In this document: positions 1 through 7,846 of the stretch, piece by piece
Numbering within the stretch: position 1 is the stretch's first letter
Layout of the letters: each line of letters opens with the position of its first letter
Source of the DNA: Streptomyces qinzhouensis
GTDB lineage: Bacteria; Actinomycetota; Actinomycetes; Streptomycetales; Streptomycetaceae
DNA: 64,000 nt
Assembly (NCBI RefSeq): GCF_007856155.1
Contig: NZ_CP042266.1
Span: 2,976,001-3,040,000, forward strand
Direction of reading: 5' to 3'
Made by a program: the position numbers and the translations under genes
The notes under the pieces: model-generated
What the model was told of the DNA's origin: nothing
The model's database searches: none
The model's input: the letters and a program-made list of their open reading frames with translations, nothing else

Positions 1-2
1 GC

Positions 3-386
3 AGGATCACCATGAACGCGCTGAACATGGCGTCCGTGGCGGCGACGGTGAAGAACGGCGGCTTCAAACAGCCGACGTTCATCGCGGACCGGCCGGACCG
101 GTCCGAATTCGCCACCGCGGAGGCCCTGCCGCCCGCGATGGCGAACACCCTGCGGTCGCTGATGCGGGCGGACGCGACCGGCGGATCGGGGCAGCAGGCG
201 ATGGCGCCGGTCGGCGGCGACAAGGGGTCGAAGACCGGTTCGGCGGAGGTCGGCGACCAGACCAAGAGCAACTCGTGGTTCACCGGGTTCGCCGGGGATC
301 TGTCGGCGGCGGCCGTCGTCCAGGAGGGCGGCCGGGGCGGTGTGGCCGCGGGGCCGGTGGTGGCCTCGGTGCTGAACGCGCGCTGA
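3..386 (+). CDS. Penicillin-binding protein, transpeptidase domain, C-terminal part (5' end outside window)
   Basis: The open frame enters from the left edge and gives about 127 residues ending in the typical C-terminus of class B penicillin-binding proteins. The frame is open before the first in-window ATG (R-I-T precedes MNALNMASVAATV), so the start lies upstream. The KTG triad of the active site is visible as GSKTGSAE near residue 79 of the fragment, followed by the conserved NSWFTGFAG segment of the transpeptidase fold. The protein would crosslink peptidoglycan outside the membrane. The catalytic SxxK and SxN motifs and any membrane anchor are not in the window, so the subtype cannot be assigned. 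Confidence 0.9.
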   Translation, partial: RITMNALNMASVAATVKNGGFKQPTFIADRPDRSEFATAEALPPAMANTLRSLMRADATGGSGQQAMAPVGGDKGSKTGSAEVGDQTKSNSWFTGFAGDLSAAAVVQEGGRGGVAAGPVVASVLNAR

Positions 387-451
387 GGCCCGTATCGCGC
401 GGGGGAATACCGGTCGACCCTCCCGCGCGGGCGACAGTAACGTGCCCGGGC

Positions 452-949
452 ATGAGCACTCATGACAGCACCGGTTCCGCAGCCCATCCCCGTTTCGCCG
501 CCGCCCTCGAGGAGTTGGGACTCGAGGTTCCGGTACGCCGGTTCCCCGACGCGACCCGGACCGCCGCCGAGGCCGCGGCGGCCATCGGCTGCGATCCGGG
601 CGAGATCGTCAAGTCGCTGATCTTCACGGCGGACGGGGAGCCGGTCCTGGTGCTGATGGACGGGGCGTCCCGGGTGGATGTGGAGCGGGTACGGGCGGAG
701 CTGGGGGCCGGTGCCGTCAAGCGCGCCGGCGCCGATCTCGTCCGGGCGACCACGGGCTACGCGATCGGCGGGGTGCCCCCCTTCGGGCATCTGACCCGCA
801 CCCGGGTGCTGGCGGACCGCGGACTGCTCGCCCACGGTGTGGTGTGGGCGGCGGCCGGGACCCCGCACACGGTCTTCCCGCTGGACCCCGAATCGCTGAT
901 CAAACACGCGGGCGGCACGGTCGTGGACGTACGGGAACGTTCGGAATGA
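452..949 (+). CDS. YbaK/EbsC family protein (aminoacyl-tRNA deacylase-like)
   Basis: 165 residues. The ATG at 452 gives a normal N-terminus for this family; a longer reading frame upstream overlaps the preceding gene and is not needed. The sequence matches the YbaK/EbsC/ProX fold: an N-terminal helix (RFAAALEELGLEV), then AAAAIGCDPGEIVKSLIF, in which the lysine of KSLIF corresponds to the conserved catalytic lysine, then GYAIGGVPPFGH. Members hydrolyse mischarged aminoacyl-tRNAs (Cys-tRNA-Pro or Ala-tRNA-Pro) in the cytoplasm. It is a stand-alone domain, and substrate specificity cannot be told from sequence. It follows the penicillin-binding protein gene by 65 bases and is followed by a strong hairpin. 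Confidence 0.85.
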   Translation: MSTHDSTGSAAHPRFAAALEELGLEVPVRRFPDATRTAAEAAAAIGCDPGEIVKSLIFTADGEPVLVLMDGASRVDVERVRAELGAGAVKRAGADLVRATTGYAIGGVPPFGHLTRTRVLADRGLLAHGVVWAAAGTPHTVFPLDPESLIKHAGGTVVDVRERSE

Positions 950-1013
950 GCCCGGCGGTGGTGGCCGCCGTCCTGCCGGCGGCGGTCGTCCACCCGTCCT
1001 GGAACGCCGGGTG

Positions 1014-1050
1014 CCGGCCCCCCGGCGGCACCGGCCCGCCGGGGGGCCGG
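1014..1050. terminator. Strong GC hairpin between convergent genes
   Basis: Perfect 15-bp arms (1014-1028 and 1036-1050) around a 7-base loop. It lies between the stop of the deacylase gene and the stop of the convergently read ABC permease gene, so it can serve both transcripts. There is no U-run, as is usual in Streptomyces terminators. Confidence 0.7.
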
Positions 1051-1057
1051 TGTGGTG

Positions 1058-1966
1058 TCAGACGCTCCGCCGCAGCGCGCGTTCGCGCCGGTCCGACAGG
1101 TTCGAACCCGACTCGCGGCGGGCCGCCCGGCGCAGTACCACCGGCGCAACGAGCAGTCCCAGGACCGCCCAGAGCCCCAGCACCCCGGCGGCCTCCCACA
1201 GCCGCCAGCTACCGCCGATCTCCGCGGCCGCCGCCTCGTCGGGCAGGAAGACGGAGCGCATCGCGAGCCCCAGCCAGTAGACCGGGGTCAGCTGGGCGGT
1301 CCACTGGAGCCACTCCGGCAGGGCGGTGACGGGGTGGAAGATCCCGGAGACCGCGATCATCCCCAGCACGGGCAGCTGGACCAGTCCCTGGGCGCGGGCG
1401 GAGCCGGCCAGCGAGCCCAGGACCGCGCCGACCGGCAGGGTCGCCAGCATGCCGAGGACCGGCGCCCAGAGCAGGGTCAGCCGGTCGGCGGTGCCGTCGA
1501 CCGTCAGACCGTCCACGATCAGCAGCCCGGGGACGAGGAGGATCGCCAGATCGGCGAGGAGCCCGCCGCCGACGGAGACAACCTTGCCGGTGATGAAACC
1601 GCGCAGCCCGTAAGGGGTGGCGCGGGCCCGCAGCAGGGTGCCGTCCTCCCGGTCGGCGGTGAGGATCTGGCTCATGCTGACCATCCCCATGGCGATGTTC
1701 ATTCCGAGGATGCCCGGCAGGGCGAAGGTACCGAACGGGATTCCCTCGGCGCCGAACTCCCGGTCCCGCAGGAGGAACAGGGCGACCAGCAGCAGGACGG
1801 GCCAGAGGAAGTGGGAGACGAGGTCGGCGCCGTTGGTGAAGGACTGGCGCAGTTCGATCAGCCCGCGGCGCCCACCGGCGCGGAGCGCGGCGCGCCCCGG
1901 GCCGGGGGTGCGGGGGCCCCGGACGGCGGGCGTGCGGGCGGGCGTGGGCGTGGGGTGCGGGCTCAT
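1058..1966 (-). CDS. ABC-2 type transporter permease
   Basis: 302 residues if started at the ATG at 1966, which overlaps the upstream ATPase stop by four bases (ATGA), a classic coupling arrangement. The longer reading frame upstream is only a shadow of the ATPase gene. After a Pro/Arg-rich cytoplasmic N-terminus of about 30 residues there are about six hydrophobic segments (beginning with FLWPVLLLVALFLL, then LAILLVPGLLIV, GMLATLPVGAVLGSLAGSA, GLWAVLGLLVAPVVL) and the ABC2_membrane pattern with LPGILGMNIAMG and an ADREDGTLLRARATPYG amphipathic stretch. It would form the membrane pore of an exporter for drugs, lipids or a peptide, with the ATPase of the preceding gene. The substrate is unknown. 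Confidence 0.9.
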   Translation of the reverse strand: MSPHPTPTPARTPAVRGPRTPGPGRAALRAGGRRGLIELRQSFTNGADLVSHFLWPVLLLVALFLLRDREFGAEGIPFGTFALPGILGMNIAMGMVSMSQILTADREDGTLLRARATPYGLRGFITGKVVSVGGGLLADLAILLVPGLLIVDGLTVDGTADRLTLLWAPVLGMLATLPVGAVLGSLAGSARAQGLVQLPVLGMIAVSGIFHPVTALPEWLQWTAQLTPVYWLGLAMRSVFLPDEAAAAEIGGSWRLWEAAGVLGLWAVLGLLVAPVVLRRAARRESGSNLSDRRERALRRSV

Positions 1967-2886
1967 CGGGCGGTCTCCTCCCGTTCCCCCCGGCGGACGA
2001 GGGCCGCGTAGGTATCGGCGAGGGACGCCCGGCGGACCTCCAGTTCGCCGAGTGCGTCGCCGTGGCGGTGGAACAGCTGCCGGGCGAAGGCGGTGGAGTC
2101 GGCGGTGGTGGCGGTGTGCCGGCGCCCGCCGGCCGTCCACCGGACCTCGTCCGGGGCGGCGTACCGGCGGGCGAGTTCGGCGGCGGTGCCGTCGGCGACG
2201 ATCCGGCCCCCGGCCAGTACGAGGATGCGGTCGGCGAGCCGGTCCGCCTCGTCGAGGTCGTGGGTGGTGAGCAGGACGGTGGTGGCGTGTTCGGCGGCGA
2301 GCCGCCGGACGAGGGTGTGGAACTCGGCCCGGGCCTCGGGGTCGAAACCGGTGGTCGGCTCGTCGAGGAAGAGCACCTCGGGGCGGCCGACGAGGCCGAT
2401 GGCGGCATCGAGACGGCGGCGCCGGCCGCCGGAGAGGGTACGGATCTTCCGGCCGGCGTCCGCGGTGAGTCCGACCGCGGCGATCAGATCGTCGGGGTCC
2501 CAGGGCCGGGCGACGGCGGGCGTCGCATAGGGGGCGTAGTACGAACCGAGGTGGGCGAGGAGCTCCCGTACCCGCCATTTGCCGTGGTCGCGCCAGGACT
2601 GGAGGACGATCCCGGTCCGGGCCCGCCACCGTTCCCCGCCGAGCGCCGGATCCGTGCCGAGGACTTCGGCCCGTCCCGCGGACCGGGCCCGGAAGCCTTC
2701 GAGGATCTCCACGGTGGTGGTCTTGCCCGCGCCGTTGGGGCCGAGGAGGGCCAGGACCTCCCCGCGGTGGGCGCGGAAGGTGACATCGCGCAGGACGTCG
2801 TGGGTGCCGTAGCGCATCCGCAGCCCGGCGACATCGAGGACCACGGGCGGCCGCTGCCCGGGTTCCTGTTCCGGTCGGTCGTTCAT
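1963..2886 (-). CDS. ABC transporter ATP-binding protein
   Basis: 307 residues of a daunorubicin-resistance/ABC-2-type ATPase. Walker A is GPNGAGKTT (about residues 50-58), the signature is LSGGRRRR, Walker B is LFLDEPT, and the H-loop is LTTHDLDEADRLA. A C-terminal tail of about 80 residues after the nucleotide-binding domain is usual for this subfamily. The start at 2886 has a purine-rich ribosome site (GAAGGG) 6-8 bases upstream. It is the first gene of a two-gene operon with the permease and is divergent from a regulator gene that probably controls it. It energises export from the cytoplasmic face of the membrane. Confidence 0.92.
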   Translation of the reverse strand: MNDRPEQEPGQRPPVVLDVAGLRMRYGTHDVLRDVTFRAHRGEVLALLGPNGAGKTTTVEILEGFRARSAGRAEVLGTDPALGGERWRARTGIVLQSWRDHGKWRVRELLAHLGSYYAPYATPAVARPWDPDDLIAAVGLTADAGRKIRTLSGGRRRRLDAAIGLVGRPEVLFLDEPTTGFDPEARAEFHTLVRRLAAEHATTVLLTTHDLDEADRLADRILVLAGGRIVADGTAAELARRYAAPDEVRWTAGGRRHTATTADSTAFARQLFHRHGDALGELEVRRASLADTYAALVRRGEREETAR

Positions 2887-2916
2887 TGCACTGCCCTTCT
2901 CTTCACAGTGCGCTGA

Positions 2917-2944
2917 AAGCTACGTTGCGTTCCGCCGTGGTCAA
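2917..2944 (-). promoter_or_regulatory. Candidate promoter of the ABC transporter operon
   Basis: Reading leftward, TTGACC (2944-2939) and TAGCTT (2922-2917) are separated by 16 bases, a good match to the Streptomyces vegetative consensus. The -10 box is about 30 bases upstream of the ATPase start. Prediction from spacing only. Confidence 0.5.
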
Positions 2945-2994
2945 CAGCTTCCGCGAGCCTCTTTCCGGCATCAAGCACGCCTGTCCGATGGTTT

Positions 2995-3071
2995 GTTGCA
3001 ACGACCCTGCCGGTGAACGCATCGGGCTGTTCCACCCCCACGTTGCAATGGGCTGCGGGTGAACGCATACT
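2995..3071 (+). promoter_or_regulatory. Direct-repeat operator/promoter region of the MarR/GbsR-like gene
   Basis: Two related 27-28 base units, each beginning with GTTGCAA and ending with GGTGAACGCAT, occur at 2995-3022 and 3042-3068. In the second unit TTGCAA (3043-3048) is followed after exactly 17 bases by CATACT (3066-3071), a credible -35/-10 pair. The first copy is a self-complementary GTTGCAAC. The arrangement suggests a duplicated regulator-binding site overlapping the promoter; autoregulation is inferred. Confidence 0.5.
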
Positions 3072-3099
3072 GGCGGACGGCGGGAAGGGGTGGTGTCCG

Positions 3100-4044
3100 G
3101 TGCCGGGAGGCCGACTGACCGAGGACGAGCGGCGGCTGATCGCGGGCTGGCTGTCCGAGGGGCTCGGGTACGCGGAGGCGGCCCGGCGGCTGGGGCGGCC
3201 GACGTCCACGGTGAGCCGGGAGGTGGCCCGCAACGGCGGGCCCGGCGCCTATCGCGCGGACCACGCGCACCGGGCCACGGCCTGGCGGGCCCGCCGCTCC
3301 GGCGGCCGTACCGCCCCGGCGTCCGGCGGCGACCGGAGCACGGAACCGGAGGAAGCCCGGCTGTTCTGGGAGCAGTTCGCGGCGGCGATGGCCGCGACCG
3401 GGCTGCCCCGGATGGCCGCCCGGGTCCTGACCGAGCTGTTCACCACCGACTCCGGCAGTCTGACGGCCGCCGAGCTGGCGCTCCGGCTGCGGGTCAGCCC
3501 GGCCTCCGTCTCCAAGGCCGTGGGCTACCTGGAAGGGCTGGGCACGATCCGGCGCGAGCGGGACCGCGAGCCGGGGCGGCGGCGCGACCGGTATGTCGTC
3601 GACGACGATCTGTGGCTCTCGGCCTGGAACTCGGGCACGGACTCCACCGCCCGGTGGGCCGGGACCGCGCTGCGCGGCGCGGAGCTGCTGGGCACGGAGA
3701 CGCCCGCGGGGGCCCGGCTGCACCGGACCGCGCTCTTCTTCCACCGGCTCGCGGCCGATATGGCCGCCGGGCCCGTCCCGGCGGCCGACGGCGACCGCGT
3801 TCTGACCCTGCTGGCGGCGCTGGTCGAGGCGGGCGGCCCGCGCACCACGGACGCCCTGGCCGCGGCCCTGGGCTGGCCGGCGGAGCGGGTCGCACAGGCC
3901 GTGGCGACCGCCGTACGGCATCCGGAGCTGACCGACCCGCTGGCGCTGCGGGAGACCGCCCCCGGCAGCTGGACCGCGGCGGCCCGGCCCGGCCGGCTGA
4001 GCCCGGCCCAGCGGACGGCCCTGGCCGCCCCGGGGGCGCCGTAA
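3100..4044 (+). CDS. GbsR/MarR-family transcriptional regulator with an extra N-terminal HTH
   Basis: 314 residues from the GTG at 3100, which has GGAAGGGG about nine bases upstream and gives the start VPGGRLTEDERRLIAGWL that I recall for Streptomyces homologues. Residues 1-60 form an IS30-like helix-turn-helix (YAEAARRLGRPTSTVSREVARNG). A second winged-helix of GbsR/MarR type follows at about residues 90-160 (FTTDSGSLTAAELALRLRVSPASVSKAVGYLEGLGTIRRERDREPGRRRDRYVV). The C-terminal half resembles another winged-helix module (TTDALAAALGWPAERVAQAV). It lies divergent from the ABC exporter operon with promoter-like repeats between them, so a role as local repressor is likely. The effector is unknown. 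Confidence 0.85.
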   Translation: MPGGRLTEDERRLIAGWLSEGLGYAEAARRLGRPTSTVSREVARNGGPGAYRADHAHRATAWRARRSGGRTAPASGGDRSTEPEEARLFWEQFAAAMAATGLPRMAARVLTELFTTDSGSLTAAELALRLRVSPASVSKAVGYLEGLGTIRRERDREPGRRRDRYVVDDDLWLSAWNSGTDSTARWAGTALRGAELLGTETPAGARLHRTALFFHRLAADMAAGPVPAADGDRVLTLLAALVEAGGPRTTDALAAALGWPAERVAQAVATAVRHPELTDPLALRETAPGSWTAAARPGRLSPAQRTALAAPGAP

Positions 4045-4182
4045 CACCCGCTCGAACGCGCGGCCGTACGAAACCTTCGGCCGGGATCACCCGTTCGAGG
4101 GGAACTCGTACCGCCCGTACGCTTCAGGCCAGTTGACGTACGCTCCCGGTCCGGCCGGGCCCCGCGCCACAACAATATGCGC

Positions 4183-5298
4183 ATGGCTGATGACTGGAAG
4201 CGACGGATCGACCGGCTGCACGAGAATCTGGTGAGGCGCGACGACCCCGCGGCCTGGGTGACCGAGGCCGACGCCGTCGAGGCCTCGTACCGCTATCCCG
4301 ATCTTCTGGTGCGCGGTCCGGTGTTCGGGCTCGCCGCGCAGAACACCGGCGACGGCGGGCACGGCGGACACGGCGGCAAGCGGCGGCCCGGCGCACCCCG
4401 GGCGGAGCGCGGGAGCACGGCGGGTCCCTGGCGCGACGGCGGCGAGAACGGCGGCTGGCGGCTGCTGCGGCCGGTGTCCGGCGGCACCCCGCAGGAGGCC
4501 CGGGACAGCCTCAACTCCTTCCTCTGGTTCCGGGCCAAGGACGACACCGACGACCCGCGGCTGCGCCGCACGCTCCTCGACGCGGTCGCCGTCCTGGAGA
4601 ACGAACCCGTCAACGAGGTCGAGGTGCTCGGCTGCCGCTACCGGGTGGTGCGCGCCGACGAGTTCGCCCGCCGCGGCGAGGACGGTATGGAGCCGCCCCG
4701 CCCCACCGATCCCGAGCCGGGCAACGACTATTCGTGGGAGGGCGGCCGCGGCCGGGAGTGGCCCGAGGTCGGCCTCACCATCGACCCCGACCGGGACGAG
4801 GGGCTGATGGCGGGGGCGATGAAACTGGGCCTGCGGTCCTTCACGTACAACGGCGCCCTCTACCCCGACCAGGTGCGCCGGGACTCCGAACTGGCCGTCG
4901 AGCACTACCCCGATATCGCCCTGCTACCGGTCGGGTTCAGCCTGGCGGAGCTGGCGGACGGCCAGTGGACGCCCCGGGGCGCGCTGCTGCCGTCACCGCA
5001 CGACGCCCGGCGTGCCCTGTTCGACGGGATGAACGAGTTCTGGCCCATGATGTACCGCTTCGACCCGGCCCGGCGGGCGGCGCACGCCCGGGCGGCGGCG
5101 GAGTTCAAGGCGGCGGGGCGGGCGGACGAGGCACGGGTCGGGGACGTCCTCTACCGGGTCTGCCGGATCGAACGCGCGGTCCGCTGCGGCCCGGACGGCC
5201 CCGAACCGCCCCGCCCCTCGGACCTCGACAGCTGGGGGCCGATGAAACTGCATCCGACGATGGACGACGACGGGACGCTGCACTACGACGAGGGCTGA
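4183..5298 (+). CDS. DUF5954-like protein
   Basis: 371 residues from the ATG at 4183 (MADDWKRRIDRLHENLVRRDDP); another ATG two codons upstream is possible. The sequence fits an actinobacterial family known to me as DUF5954: AWVTEADAVEASYRYP near the start, a central FLWFRAKDDTDD, LEVLGCRYRVVRADEFARR, and PRPSDLDSWGPMKLHPTMDDDG at the end. There is no signal peptide or membrane segment, so it is probably cytoplasmic. A His/Gly-rich insertion encoded by degenerate repeats (residues about 62-72) looks species-specific. Function unknown. It is followed by a tandem 7-mer repeat and a NADAR-domain gene in the same direction. Confidence 0.75.
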   Translation: MADDWKRRIDRLHENLVRRDDPAAWVTEADAVEASYRYPDLLVRGPVFGLAAQNTGDGGHGGHGGKRRPGAPRAERGSTAGPWRDGGENGGWRLLRPVSGGTPQEARDSLNSFLWFRAKDDTDDPRLRRTLLDAVAVLENEPVNEVEVLGCRYRVVRADEFARRGEDGMEPPRPTDPEPGNDYSWEGGRGREWPEVGLTIDPDRDEGLMAGAMKLGLRSFTYNGALYPDQVRRDSELAVEHYPDIALLPVGFSLAELADGQWTPRGALLPSPHDARRALFDGMNEFWPMMYRFDPARRAAHARAAAEFKAAGRADEARVGDVLYRVCRIERAVRCGPDGPEPPRPSDLDSWGPMKLHPTMDDDGTLHYDEG

Positions 5299-5341
5299 GA
5301 GCTGAGGGCTGGGGCTGAGGGCTGAGGCTGAGGGCTGGGGG
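5290..5341 (+). repeat. Degenerate GAGGGCT tandem repeat
   Basis: About seven imperfect copies of a 6-7 base unit (GAGGGCT, GAGAGCT, GGGGCT, GAGGCT) run from the last codons of the DUF5954 gene into the short intergenic space before the NADAR gene. No coding or hairpin role is apparent. Confidence 0.7.
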
Positions 5342-5371
5342 CGGGCGCCGGTGACCGGGAACAATGAGGGG

Positions 5372-6490
5372 ATGATCCGTAAGAAGAGGCTCGTCCACCG
5401 CGAGGCCGACGGCCGTCGCATCCCCGGCACCTGGCGCCACGCGTTCATCAACAACGGCGGTCGGTACTACCTGACCGACCTCTTCATCTACGCGGACGGC
5501 ATCGTCGACGCATGGGAGCCGCTCACCCTCGCGGAGTTCGAGCGGAAGCTGGCCTGCGGCTGGGTGGCGACGGAGCTCCCGGAGGGCGGTCAGGCCTCGG
5601 CGCACGCACTGGCGGTGTGGAAGTTCGGGGCTCCGGCCACCTGGCACACGCCGGAGCAGCTGCTGGCCGAGGTCCGCGACACCGTCGAGGAGCTGAACGG
5701 CCGCCCGGACTCGACGGACCGCTGTCTGGCCGCGGTCGACCGGTTCATGGCCGACCGCACGGAGGCCAACCGGCTCGCGGTACGGGAGGCGTACTTCGCG
5801 ATCCCGGAGAACGTACGCCACTACGCGCTCGGCGATATGGACCTCAAGGACTGGCCGCTGCGGGTCCTGGCGGCGGGCGTCGGCGGCCTGGACGAGGTGG
5901 CGGAGGAGGAGGTCGGGCGGGAGGAGTACGAGGAGGCGATCGGCTACTTCACGGAACGCCAGGAATGGGGCTCGGCCGCCGGGCCCGACGCCGACGGCGG
6001 ACTGTCGTCGGTGCATATCCCGCACTCCTTCCCCGCGGCCTCGGACACCCCGGACAAGTCCGCCCTGCGGAACACGTACCCGGCGCCGGTCGCGTACGAG
6101 GGCACGGTCTATCCGACGGTCACGCACGCGTACTGGGCCCTGTCCACGCCCGATCCGGCGGCGCGCGCGGCGATCACGGCGGCGGACACCGCGGGGACGG
6201 CGCGGCTGCTGGGCGAGGAGGCGGCGCGCCACGGGGACTGGGAGCGGACCCGTACCGCGGTGCTGGGCCGGCTGCTGCGGGCGAAGTTCGACCAGCACCC
6301 GGAGCTCGCGGCCGTCCTGCTCGCGACCGGGACCGCGGCGATCCTCTACGACGATATGGACGACCCGTTCTGGGGCGACAACGCGGGACGGGGACGGAAC
6401 TGGATGGGCCGGCTCCTGGAACTCACCCGCGCGGAGCTGCCCGCTCCGGCCGGGCAGGCGCCGGAACCGCGGGCACCGCTCGGTAGGTGA
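5372..6490 (+). CDS. NADAR-domain protein with an N-terminal actinobacterial domain
   Basis: 372 residues from the ATG at 5372 (MIRKKRLVHREADGRR); a GTG seven codons upstream is an alternative. Residues 1-65 form a compact domain (GTWRHAFINNGGRYYLTDLFIYADG) of unknown role. Residues about 230-365 match the NADAR fold: VYPTVTHAYWALST, LLRAKFDQHPELAAVLLATG, DDPFWGDNAGRGRNWMGRLL, with the conserved D-x-F-W-G and R-G-x-N-W motifs. NADAR proteins act on NAD-derived metabolites; characterised members remove ADP-ribose from guanine in DNA or process riboflavin intermediates. Which substrate applies here cannot be read from sequence. Its 3' end overlaps a small gene on the other strand by 68 bases. 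Confidence 0.8.
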   Translation: MIRKKRLVHREADGRRIPGTWRHAFINNGGRYYLTDLFIYADGIVDAWEPLTLAEFERKLACGWVATELPEGGQASAHALAVWKFGAPATWHTPEQLLAEVRDTVEELNGRPDSTDRCLAAVDRFMADRTEANRLAVREAYFAIPENVRHYALGDMDLKDWPLRVLAAGVGGLDEVAEEEVGREEYEEAIGYFTERQEWGSAAGPDADGGLSSVHIPHSFPAASDTPDKSALRNTYPAPVAYEGTVYPTVTHAYWALSTPDPAARAAITAADTAGTARLLGEEAARHGDWERTRTAVLGRLLRAKFDQHPELAAVLLATGTAAILYDDMDDPFWGDNAGRGRNWMGRLLELTRAELPAPAGQAPEPRAPLGR

Positions 6491-6650
6491 ACGCCATCCG
6501 CTCGGCGAAGCCCGGCTCCCGGCGGGCCCGGCAGGTGGTGCAGTACCAGCGCCACTGATCGGGCCGGTCAGGGCCGACGGTCGTGGTGTCCTTCCACAGC
6601 CACGGCCGCGCGGGACAGCTGGGGCACCTCGGGGGCTCAAGTCCGGCCAT
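6423..6650 (-). CDS. Small zinc-ribbon protein
   Basis: 75 residues beginning MAGLEPPRCPSCPARPW. Two cysteine pairs, CPSC near residue 9 and CTTC near residue 38, are spaced as in a zinc ribbon. Tryptophans and the phrase WRWYCTTCRARREPGF support a folded mini-domain. The frame is open further upstream on the same strand, but that part is the shadow of neighbouring genes, so the ATG at 6650 is preferred. It converges on the NADAR gene and overlaps its last 68 bases. Function unknown; similar short proteins are familiar from streptomycete genomes, but I cannot name a family. Confidence 0.55.
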   Translation of the reverse strand: MAGLEPPRCPSCPARPWLWKDTTTVGPDRPDQWRWYCTTCRARREPGFAERMAFTYRAVPAVPAPARPERAAPRG

Positions 6651-6797
6651 GGCGCGCAGCGTAGCCACGCGGGCGGGGCGGGGCGGTGGCCGTTGCCCCG
6701 TCCGGGTGAGGGGCAGTACCCGGAAAATGGGTAATGGGAGGGTAAAGGCCGCTGGTACTGTCGAGGGTTCGGCACTCGACCCGCGCAAGGACCTCGT

Positions 6798-7691
6798 ATG
6801 ACCATGCCCCCGCCCCCCGGTGATCAGCACCCGGCACCCGGTGACCAGCCCCCGGTCCCCCCGCCGTGGGCCCAGGCCCCGCCGCACTGGGCCCCGTACC
6901 CCGCGCTGCCGCCGCAGCAGCAGCAGCAGCGTAACGCGATGGGCATCACGGCCCTGGTCCTCGGCATCATCGGGATCGTCCTCGGCCTGGCCGTCTTCCT
7001 CTTCTGGCTGTCCTGGCTCCCGGCCCTGCTGGCCGTGATCTTCGGCATCATCGGCCTGAGCTATGTCCGCAAGGGGACGGCGAACAACCGGGGCATGGCG
7101 CTGGGCGGGGTGATCATGGGCGGTATCGGCCTGCTGCTCTCCGTCGGCGGCGGCGTGATCAGTGTGCTCGTCGTCAAGGGGGCCAACGACAGCGCCGAGG
7201 ACAACGTCCTCCAGGTGGAGGCATCGGCCGAGGCGGAGGACCGCGAGGCCGTGGAGAAGGCGGAGCGGGAAGCGGAGGCGGCGGCCGCCGCCCGGCGGCT
7301 CTCCTTCGGTGAGCCCTTCCTCTTCGAGAACGGCCTGAAGGTCACCGTGGAGAAGCCGAAGCCGTTCGAGCCGGACGAGTTCGCCAACGGCCATGCGAAG
7401 GGCAACAAGGCGATCGAGGTGACGATCACCGTCGTCAACACCGGCAAGAAGCCGGCTCCGATCGAGTCCATGCCCTATGTCTTCGACGCCGCGGGGGCGG
7501 ACACCGACCTGGTCATCGACGGAAGCGGCCGGCAGAAGATCCTCCACGACTCCATCCCGCCGGGCAAGCAGGCCATCGGCCGGTACGCCTTCTCCCTGCC
7601 GCCCACGGCGGCGAACCGGGCCGAGGTCGAGTTCACCCCCGTCCTCATGGACCTGAACATGCCCGACGCCCGCTGGTCCGGCTCCCTCTGA
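6798..7691 (+). CDS. DUF4190/DUF4352 membrane protein
   Basis: 297 residues. A Pro/Gln-rich cytoplasmic N-terminus (PPQQQQQRN) precedes two close transmembrane helices at about residues 50-75 and 77-115 (MGITALVLGIIGIVLGLAVFLFWL and VIMGGIGLLLSVGGGVISVLVV), typical of DUF4190. A charged Glu/Ala coiled-coil linker (about 130-170) leads to an extracellular immunoglobulin-like DUF4352 domain (FLFENGLKVTVEKPKPFEP, AIEVTITVVNTGKKPAPIE, GRYAFSLPP). The protein is probably anchored in the membrane with the beta-sandwich outside. Role unknown. A perfect 13-bp hairpin follows the stop. Confidence 0.85.
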   Translation: MTMPPPPGDQHPAPGDQPPVPPPWAQAPPHWAPYPALPPQQQQQRNAMGITALVLGIIGIVLGLAVFLFWLSWLPALLAVIFGIIGLSYVRKGTANNRGMALGGVIMGGIGLLLSVGGGVISVLVVKGANDSAEDNVLQVEASAEAEDREAVEKAEREAEAAAAARRLSFGEPFLFENGLKVTVEKPKPFEPDEFANGHAKGNKAIEVTITVVNTGKKPAPIESMPYVFDAAGADTDLVIDGSGRQKILHDSIPPGKQAIGRYAFSLPPTAANRAEVEFTPVLMDLNMPDARWSGSL

Positions 7692-7703
7692 CATCCGCCG
7701 CTC

Positions 7704-7736
7704 CCCGGGGGCAGGGCTGTGTCCCCTGCCCCCGGG
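7704..7736. terminator. Hairpin terminator between convergent genes
   Basis: Arms 7704-7716 and 7724-7736 are perfectly complementary (13 bp) with a 7-base loop. It sits 12 bases after the stop of the DUF4352 gene and upstream of the convergent DUF5680 stop. Confidence 0.75.
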
Positions 7737-7846
7737 CGCCCGGTACCGGTACCGGAGAAGGCGGAGCGGCATGCGCGAGGCGACGTACGAGCGGTACGCC
7801 CCACCCTCGCACTCGTCGAGCCGGCCGCACGGGCGGACCGGCGGGC

